This document shows, one piece after another, positions 54,601 through 64,000 of a stretch of 64,000 nucleotides of DNA. The translations under genes and the position numbers were made by a program. Every line of letters begins with the position of its first letter. The first letter of the stretch is position 1. The notes beneath the pieces are model-generated. The model did not search any database. It was not told the DNA's origin and was given only the letters and a program-made list of their open reading frames with translations. This stretch comes from Onchidella celtica (lineage: Eukaryota; Mollusca; Gastropoda; Systellommatophora; Onchidiidae): the NCBI GenBank assembly GCA_963931925.1, contig OZ007570.1, forward strand, positions 25,822,471 to 25,886,470, given 5' to 3'.

Positions 54601-57600
54601 CTTCAATCGATTGGTTTTCAGCAGGTAAAAAATGTAACAGGACAGGAAATTGTACAAATAACATAACTGAACAAATAAAAACATTGTAGAATGTTACGCT
54701 GGTATGTATACTTAACTGGGGGTTCTAGATTAGGATACTTGGTGCAAAGTACGGCTGTTTAATATTTGGGTAATGGCTACTACTGGCTCTGTTGAGATAT
54801 TTTATGGCGAAACCCAGCAGCGTAAAACATACAAGTTCTTTTCTGTCCCTTATTCCTTGCATTTAATATCCGGGCATAATGAATGGCAAGTTTGTGTCAA
54901 CGGCGGTGTTTGTCCGGCTCTGTCCACTAAACATCTTAAGAATTATTGCCTCTCAGGCAAGGCCAAAAAATGATGTCCTGCTACAGTGGAACCTGTGTCA
55001 AAATCGGGTGGTTATATCAAAAAAGAACAGATACACGCAGAGTGGGAAGAACTGAGTCTGATCTTTATAATATGAACATTTTTTTAAAGTTCACTTAATA
55101 AGGATTTGCTAGCATGTCGATCTACGCTGTGTACAAGTCATCATATCCTATTGATCTTTGCCTGGGATAAAATGTATTTAATTTTTCCCGGACAGCGGCG
55201 TGTTCGGCTTGCTCTTTTCGATTGCCAACTGCCACTGTATCTTTAATATACGCAGCATGCACACGGACCCTCCGAGTTTTTCGCCCTTATCCGAGAAGAC
55301 TAGGTGCTCCATCCTACCTCCCATAGGACCAGGGACAGGAGAATGTGAGAAAAATTTAAAAATTCCAACATGCCTGCACCGGCCGGGATTCGAACCCGGT
55401 ACCTTCGGCATGAGAGGCGAGCACCTTGCCTCTAGTCCACTGTGTCTCCTTATCCATTAATATCCATGTCTTTGTTAACCCCAGATGGATCATTCCCCTG
55501 TTACAACGACAAGGACCGACTAGCATACCTTGATGCGACCCTACACGAGACTCAGAGGCTTGCTGACATCGCACCATTCGGCTTGATGCATTCAGCTAGG
55601 AGTGATGTTGTGATAGAAGGTTTCCAATAAGATTGTAGTCATTTTTCTTTGTCAGCTTCAAACGCGACTGTTGTTGGCATTGGTACTGCTTTGTTGCATT
55701 TTTTGGTTCTTCTTATCTGTTTTCTTGTACAGACGGGTATATCTTCTCTGATACAGTAGATGACGATGCGGATGATGGTATTTCCGTGCTATTCACATTT
55801 ATTGATACCATATTTGATAAAGTCATTATTATTGCTCTTTAGGGATTCACCAGTATGAGAATGTTCCATCAAATTGAATATTTTTTCTAATTTCAGTGTC
55901 CTGAGATCTTCATTCTTTCTCTCCCCCCCCCCCCCCCCTATTCTTAGTCTTTCGTGTATCTATGTTTCATTTCTTCTTCTTAAAGTACGCTACCATCTCA
56001 AACATGGCAATATCTTGCACGTCGTTGAAAGAAGATTTACATCTTTTTTGGTCACTCTCTTTGTGTCTAAATTCTTTGCTCTGCTAACACTACAAGTGGC
56101 TTCTCTTGTTAGTTCCGGATTTAGACATACGCTGTAGTAAAATAACTACGCTACAGCCTATGACCCCACAACCCACACGGGCCTCAAAATTATTTTTGTT
56201 CACACATTTTTTTTTTCGGCTTTTAAAATGTTATGAATTCCTTACAATATGTAATTAATTAAGTAATATTTTCGGCCAATTTAACTTGCATATTTTGTAT
56301 TTTGTAGTTTCACTATAAAAACCTTATTATAATATATAATAAAATGCATACTTTATTTCAGAATGATTTCAAGTTTTGGTACAGGACTTTGTGAGAACTG
56401 GTGTCATTTTTTTGACAAAGAGTTCCAGAGTTTTATGATATAGCTCTAGGTGTCACCAGTCTGAATCAAGCACTAGTTGGTTCTCATGCCAGAATGATTC
56501 TAGCGAGTCACTCTTCCATGTCTAGTAGTTTATTTTCAAAAAAACTCGTATATGAGTTGATCTTTAATAAATATACCATTACAACGCTTCCATTTGAAAT
56601 TGGATTTAAACAAAACCATATCATACACTACAGTGATAGCTGTTCGAATAAACTACATCTTGCATTTGTTTCTGTCTTGCAAATAGAATTCCACACGATT
56701 CCATAGTGGTGCCTTACGTCACATCCGTTCTTCACGACCCAAACCTGTTTCTTCAACCGGAAGAATTTCGTCCTGGGAGGCTTTTATATAGTGACAGGAG
56801 CCAAAGGAAAGAAATGGGACTTATACCCTTTTTAGTTGGTAAGTTCAGGAACATTAACTGCATCCTTCGGAATTGCATACAGAGGCTCTCTTGTAATGGA
56901 CAGTTAAGCATTATGTTTATTGCTACTTATTTGCTTAATAATGATACTTCAGGTATGAGGTGTTTGTGAAACCTTCAGGTTATGAATGTATGCTGTCTTA
57001 ATCGATTTGAATGGAGTTTTCCTAGTTTAGTCATATGTGTTGTGAGAGAGCATCATATTATTATCATGCTGTGCAACTGATGTGCACAGGCTCTATGTAA
57101 AATCAGTAGAGAACTGATGTGATTTAGACTGAAAAATAGACAGAAAAATAAACATAAGACAAATGGGAAAACAAATATCTTGTCCTCCCACCATTTAAAT
57201 GTTGTTTTTTTTCTCAGAAGAATAAAGAGCTCTGTATACTTTAATGCTTACATTATGTATGTCGCCAGAGAGTCAAACAGCAGCAAAGTAACCACTAAAC
57301 CCTTGGCAATTGTCAGCAACGGTACAAATACAAAATCTAGTTTTTTAGCTCATAGCAGTCCCGTTTTGTCTTCCTTGAATTTGATAATTTTATAAGACTG
57401 CAAGTTCCACGAGGGATGTAATCTCCATTTAACTGTTGTATTGAGTGTGACATTTGATGTATACTATAATAATGATCTTGTCCAGGCATGCGCAGCTGTG
57501 TAGGAGAGTCCCTGGCGCGCATGACACTCTTCCTTCTCTCAGCGTCTATGTTGCAGCACTTCCGGTTTGTGGTGTCAGACAACACGTCGTCATCACTTCC

Positions 57601-57652
57601 CACAGATCCACGAAAAGTCCAGCTCCGGGCACTGCGGCGCCCTCTCACCTAG
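48671..57652 (+). CDS. Cytochrome P450, CYP2-like, 9 exons (possibly decaying)
   Basis: Nine exons give about 522 residues, the normal length for a microsomal P450: 48671-48903, 50284-50417, 50939-51206, 51769-51933, 52714-52876, 54236-54379, 55485-55626, 56687-56838 and 57486-57652. Features in order: N-terminal membrane anchor (VVMVSVVVTLVVATMLVL), PPGPRTLPWLGN hinge, WKTQRR (C-helix WxxxR), I-helix YAGCKSTTLTLHW, ETQR (ExxR), PEEFRPGRLL, and the heme signature FLVGMRSCVG with the ligand Cys, completed across the exon 8/9 junction. The protein would be a heme monooxygenase of the endoplasmic reticulum; substrate unknown. Anomalies: a one-base phase mismatch between exons 3 and 4, AT instead of GT after exon 7, and Lys replacing the I-helix acid. 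The family call is secure, function is not. Confidence 0.85.
49081..49266. repeat. (CT)n/(GT)n microsatellite in P450 intron 1
   Basis: Long CT dinucleotide run with an internal CTGT/GTGT part. Open frames across it on either strand are low-complexity artefacts. Confidence 0.92.
49665..49830. repeat. Intronic repeat R2, copy 1
   Basis: Shares TTCAAGTGTGA and GACCGACGCAAAAC-type text with 53750-53910, in the same order. Confidence 0.55.
49985..50225. repeat. Intronic repeat R1, copy 1
   Basis: CTTGTTTGTTCTATCTCCAT, CTGGAGATCTTTTAGTA and AATTTCTCAGTT recur in order at 51965-52205. Copy 1 lies just before exon 2, copy 2 just after exon 4. Confidence 0.68.
50284..50417 (+). CDS. P450 exon 2
   Basis: Acceptor CCACAG|C completes a Ser codon, giving the typical GDIYSVYIWRQP. 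Donor TTCAG|GTAAGG, phase 1. Confidence 0.88.
50605..50830 (+). mobile_element. LINE 3' fragment in P450 intron 2
   Basis: One frame gives RKWAGHIGRIIDCRWT, then degraded sequence, and TTACATCCTACAGTGGAC near the end. The KWxGHIxR motif is typical of C-termini of LINE reverse transcriptase proteins. Contains stops and frame changes. Confidence 0.6.
50939..51206 (+). CDS. P450 exon 3
   Basis: Acceptor TTACCCAG|GT; reads GIMNAND, WKTQRRF (WxxxR) to LVMK plus AG. Donor AAAAG|GTATGT, phase 2; the CTAT microsatellite begins within about ten bases. Confidence 0.85.
51214..51500. repeat. (CTAT)n microsatellite in P450 intron 3
   Basis: More than 60 tetranucleotide units with scattered interruptions, starting about ten bases after the exon 3 splice donor. 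Confidence 0.95.
51535..51710. repeat. (CT)n-rich tract in P450 intron 3
   Basis: CT-dinucleotide and CTTT-rich run between the CTAT array and exon 4. Confidence 0.9.
51769..51933 (+). CDS. P450 exon 4 (phase mismatch at its start)
   Basis: Acceptor TAATTTAG|TTTTTG; reads KKFYNATHELIPIMGLIPFF to LFENPFK; donor AAG|GTAAGT, phase 0. Exon 3 leaves two bases open, but five T before G put this exon one base out; six T would fit. Confidence 0.75.
51965..52205. repeat. Intronic repeat R1, copy 2
   Basis: Diverged copy of 49985-50225 located directly downstream of exon 4. Confidence 0.65.
52714..52876 (+). CDS. P450 exon 5
   Basis: Acceptor TTTCAG|TTT, phase 0; FHQLGGNGEDLKSFVRRQI to HSKFD plus one base; donor GATG|GTAAAT. 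Confidence 0.85.
52911..53266. mobile_element. hAT-type MITE in P450 intron 5
   Basis: Left end CAGGGGTGGCCAAAC, right end GTTTGGCCACCCCG: inverted termini of the CAGGGGTGGCC type characteristic of many hAT elements. The subterminal motif GCGGCTCGCGAGCCACATGA is itself palindromic and recurs in degraded form near the other end (GCGGCTCTCGAAC). The target duplication is not recognisable. Confidence 0.72.
53316..53661. mobile_element. hAT-type MITE with perfect 8-bp duplication
   Basis: The element at 53324-53653 begins CAGGGCCGGATCAAG and ends TTGATCCAGCCCTG (inverted termini). TATAAGAC occurs directly on both sides (53316-53323 and 53654-53661), the 8-bp duplication expected for hAT. It is the family partner of 8514-8863. 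Located in P450 intron 5. Confidence 0.9.
53750..53910. repeat. Intronic repeat R2, copy 2
   Basis: Diverged match to 49665-49830 (AAGTCT..CTTGGTGTT, TTCAAGTGTGAATCAGAACC, GACGCAAAACCG). Confidence 0.5.
54236..54379 (+). CDS. P450 exon 6 (I-helix)
   Basis: Acceptor TTTCACAG|CT; AENLTQILTELLYAGCKSTT then LTLHWLLIHL; donor TTTTAG|GTAAGG, phase 1. The usual AG-x-(E/D)-T-T motif is AGCKST here. Confidence 0.87.
54484..54720 (+). repeat. Dispersed repeat D, copy 2 (P450 intron 6)
   Basis: GGTCAAAATATGGCAAACAA, GTTGTATGTAGCAAAGC, GAGAAATAATACAGAACCAA, GACAAATCAAGCTT and AAAATGTAACAGGACAGG occur in the same order as at 62960-63175. Confidence 0.72.
55175..55449 (-). mobile_element. tRNA-derived SINE in P450 intron 6
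   Basis: The reverse strand from 55446 reads GGAGACACAGTGGACTAGAG, with an A-box-like region at 55429-55439 and a perfect B box GGTTCGAATCC (55396-55386), followed by a non-tRNA body towards 55175. The pol III promoter pair and the unrelated tail identify a SINE rather than a tRNA gene. It ends about 35 bases before exon 7. The 3' border is approximate. Confidence 0.72.
55485..55626 (+). CDS. P450 exon 7 (K-helix); non-canonical donor
   Basis: Acceptor ACCCCAG|AT; DGSFPCYNDKDRL, HETQRLADIAPFGLMHSA, VVIEGF plus CA. The frame needs the exon to end at 55626, where the intron starts ATAAGA rather than GTAAGA. Reading on gives an immediate stop (CAA TAA). Confidence 0.8.
55923..55938. repeat. C homopolymer in P450 intron 7
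   Basis: Run of 16 C within pyrimidine-rich DNA. Confidence 0.9.
56687..56838 (+). CDS. P450 exon 8
   Basis: Acceptor GCAAATAG|A; IPHDSIVVPYVTSVLHDPN, PEEFRPGRLL, GLIPFLV plus G; donor TTG|GTAAGT, phase 1. Confidence 0.87.
57486..57652 (+). CDS. P450 exon 9 (heme-binding Cys, stop)
   Basis: Acceptor TTGTCCAG|GC completes Gly; MRSCVGESLARMTLFLLSAS, QHFRFVV, then TAG at 57650-57652. The Cys is the axial heme ligand. Confidence 0.87.
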
Positions 57653-57754
57653 ATCTAGAGCTTCAATAACAACAATTTAGTCAAATGATTATTTGGACCA
57701 ATGTTTAACGCAATTGTAAGGACTGCATTCAAGTTCAAATACTTAAATTCCTGT

Positions 57755-57920
57755 CAGGTCAAAACTGGGCAAGAAGAAAAGGTTGTTTGTTGCGAAACCC
57801 TGCGTGAGAAATAAAACCCAAACAATACAAAGCAAACTAAAGAGAAGACAGAAAATACACAAAATTTTCTGTCTTTTGTTTCGCAACATACAACCTTTTC
57901 TTTTTGCCCAGTTTTGACTT
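57755..57920. repeat. Dispersed repeat D, copy 3: foldback pair
   Basis: The left arm GTCAAAACTGGGCAAGAAGA... and the right arm ...TTTTTGCCCAGTTTTGAC are inverted copies, each about 40 bases well matched. The left arm is the longer (it includes GAGAAATAAAACCC and GAAGACAGAAAATAC). It lies about 100 bases after the P450 stop and may therefore be in its 3' region. Confidence 0.78.
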
Positions 57921-62269
<4,349 letters not shown>

Positions 62270-62858
62270 TTACCTAACAACAGGGGTGTGATTGGCGTCA
62301 TATTCACACACTGTTGATCCCGTTGTCATAGGAACGCGTCCATTGACCTGATGGGCGTAACTCTTTCTCGGTTTTTCAGCCTTCTTCAGGGCTGCTACCG
62401 TCTTTTTATGCTGAGAGAGGTAATTACCATCCTTCTCAGCAGCAGCAGGGTTTTTGATGACGTAATTTTCCAGATCATGCCTCACCTTCAAGGAAGGTCT
62501 ACTATGATGTCCTGGTTCTGATCTGTGGTCGTGCTTCAAGCAAGGCTTCAGACAAGGCTCAGAATCGGGATGAAGTCTGAATGAAGATCTGCTGCCTGGC
62601 ACCTCCTCTGAGTCAATATTAGACCTGCTGGTCTTCAAGCAAGGCTTGGGTTGGACGTCTCTCTGCGCAAACTCCTTGCTGATTAGGGCTCTGTTTCTGG
62701 TAGGGCTGGAAGGCACCTCGGCACTGATGCCTGAGACGGAAGAGTTCTCAACTCCTACATCAACACAGCCAACATCGTCCTCTTCCATCATAGCACTGCG
62801 TCTGGCGCCGTTCAGTGGAATGGTTTCATAGTTGGAAACTTTCTCACCGGGTTCCTGC
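62270..62858 (-). CDS. Terminal exon of an unrecognised protein
   Basis: Read on the reverse strand. A good acceptor (CTATTTCCCAG|G at 62859/62858) is followed by an open frame of about 195 codons ending in TAA at 62270. The product is hydrophilic and rich in Ser, Pro, Lys and Glu, with an acidic MEEDDVGC patch. A short motif P-(C/S)-L-K occurs four times (KPCLK, EPCLK, KPCLK, RPSLK) and the C-terminus reads YDANHTPVVR. No membrane segment or known domain is seen; it looks like a disordered cytoplasmic tail. The open frame continues upstream into intron and repeat D sequence, which I exclude. The upstream exons lie beyond 63175, probably beyond the window. Confidence 0.6.
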
Positions 62859-62959
62859 CTGGGAAATAGAATAAAGATACTATGTACTTTTTGTTGTCGT
62901 TGATGAAATATTATTTTTTTAAAAACACAGAACATCTGTGGGGTGGCAGCAGCAAGGCT

Positions 62960-63175
62960 TGAAGCAAAGTCAAAATTTGGCAAAAAGAAAAAGTTGTCTG
63001 TAGCAAAGCTTCGCGTAAGAAATAGTACAGAAACGATACGATAAAAATCAAAGGAAAAGGGAAGACAAATCAAGCTTTCGACCGATTGATCTTCATCAGG
63101 ACAAAATGTAACAGGACAGAACATTGAACCAATAAAACAATTGAACAAATTAATAAAAAATGGTAAAATGTTTAA
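62960..63175 (+). repeat. Dispersed repeat D, copy 4
   Basis: AAAGTCAAAATTTGGCAAAA, GTTGTCTGTAGCAAAGC, GACAAATCAAGCTTTCGACC, CTTCATCAGGACAAAATG and AACAGGACAGAACATTG, in the order seen at 54484-54720. It lies in the intron before the 62.3-kb terminal exon. Confidence 0.72.
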
Positions 63176-63722
63176 TCGATGCGAGTACTTTGCCGCCAGT
63201 CCAGACTTGGAGTTTCTGAAGATGGAGGCTGGAAGTGCAGACTTCTAGGTTTTCCTACGTACAACTTTTACTTTCTGACATATTTTGACTTTCTGTTATT
63301 CTTGTCGTTGTTGTTGTTGTTGTTGGAATTAAAAGTGGTGGATATTAAAATTTCTGCATTGTAATAAAAATCTCAAATTTGTGGTCCCCTCACCCCCGAA
63401 AAAAAAAAAAAACTTGATCAGGAACTTTACCAATGGCAGATTTAGAAAAAAAAAATCATAAAATAACAAAAAGACATAGCTCTATTTGTCTTAAGACAGA
63501 GAGAATTGATTATTCGATGACTAAAGTAATGCAAGCCACAGTGCAGCGCTGTGCATTGTTCTTAAAGATACGTAGGGAATTGTGTCAAACATATTTGCAT
63601 AGACAAATCGCGAATCTCAAAGGCACGTTCGTCAAGTGTTTAGATACTCACTGCTATTAGGTTCAACAAATTCAGTACACATTAATTTATGCATGTCCAC
63701 ACTTATACAATAATATCAAAGT
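63176..63722. other. Non-coding DNA, no exon recognised
   Basis: Contains a GTTGTT simple run near 63305 and an A run near 63400. Probably intron of the minus-strand gene. Confidence 0.4.
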
Positions 63723-63893
63723 AAATAGACAAGAGCCGTCTTAACTCATGGGCACACTGGGCATTTGCCTAGGGGCCGCAAGGGTTTAGGGGGCCCTATG
63801 CATGCAAATTTACATTGGTTTTTGGTACGGGGATCGCAGCCTACTGCTTTGCTCAGGGGGTCACAATGATGTTAAGACGGCCCTGAAATAGAC
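63723..63893. mobile_element. 155-bp hAT-type MITE with perfect 8-bp duplication
   Basis: The element at 63731-63885 has the left end AAGAGCCGTCTTAAC and right end GTTAAGACGGCCCTG (inverted termini with two mismatches at the tip). AAATAGAC flanks it exactly on both sides (63723-63730 and 63886-63893). No coding capacity. Confidence 0.88.
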
Positions 63894-64000
63894 TGCAGTC
63901 CGTGGTATGCTTGAAACATCAAGGTTTGAAGCAATTGTTATGTCTCTAAATGAATGCGCACAAGAAAACCCAGAATAGTTAAATTTAGACTGCGCAGTTT

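Noticed and set aside
55375..55449. Genuine tRNA gene
   Set aside because: A good B box is present, but the anticodon stem does not pair well and the sequence continues into a non-tRNA body; a SINE head fits better.
62859..63148. N-terminal extension of the terminal exon frame to an ATG at 63148
   Set aside because: This part runs through dispersed repeat D and across a good splice acceptor, so it is most likely intron.

Overview
The window is eukaryotic DNA from a metazoan. It has multi-exon genes with GT-AG introns, a microsomal CYP2-type cytochrome P450, tRNA-derived and LINE-type repeats, hAT-type MITEs, long CT and CTAT microsatellites, and several Ty3/gypsy LTR retrotransposons. The somatomedin-B-like exon set at the left looks like receptors I know from molluscs and other lophotrochozoans. 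I therefore lean to a marine invertebrate, probably a mollusc, but the species call is weak.

About 40% of the window is LTR retrotransposon of three different families (called A, B and C here). All three encode one uninterrupted Gag-Pol reading frame in which integrase lies BEFORE reverse transcriptase and RNase H. This is the Ty1/copia-like order inside Ty3/gypsy-type proteins, as described for the Gmr1 group. No envelope frame follows pol in any family.

Layout. 1-2337: 5' end of an A element on the minus strand (A1), inserted into the pol gene of a plus-strand A element (A2, 2338-6651). 7021-9811: three phase-compatible exons of a minus-strand gene for a secreted or receptor-type protein (signal peptide, six 22-residue repeats, cysteine-rich somatomedin-B-like domain); its next exon lies beyond A1/A2. 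8316-9130: a 41-bp minisatellite split by a hAT MITE. 12292-24743: a rearranged B locus made of an inverted gag fragment with its leader, a pol fragment, an LTR, a leaderless gag-pol and a second LTR. 28450-36998: a complete A element (A3) with 5-bp target duplications and a 1554-codon open frame. 37560-38120: a dispersed repeat split by a 330-bp MITE. 40634-47153: a complete C element whose 5' LTR is partly hidden by 200 N. 48671-57652: a nine-exon P450 gene on the plus strand. 62270-62858: the last exon of an unrecognised minus-strand gene. 63731-63885: a further hAT MITE with perfect 8-bp duplications.

The P450 keeps the main family motifs: membrane anchor, PPGP hinge, WxxxR, ExxR and the heme-cysteine signature. 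It also carries three suspicious changes: a one-base phase mismatch at the exon 3/4 junction, an AT instead of GT splice donor after exon 7, and a Lys in place of the acidic residue of the I-helix oxygen-binding motif. Either the gene is decaying or some of these are assembly errors. The most unusual element features are the tandem-duplicated primer binding site in family A, an array of CAGTG/CACTG hairpins in the family B leader, and the direct fusion of a B LTR to gag codon 1 with CTG replacing ATG.
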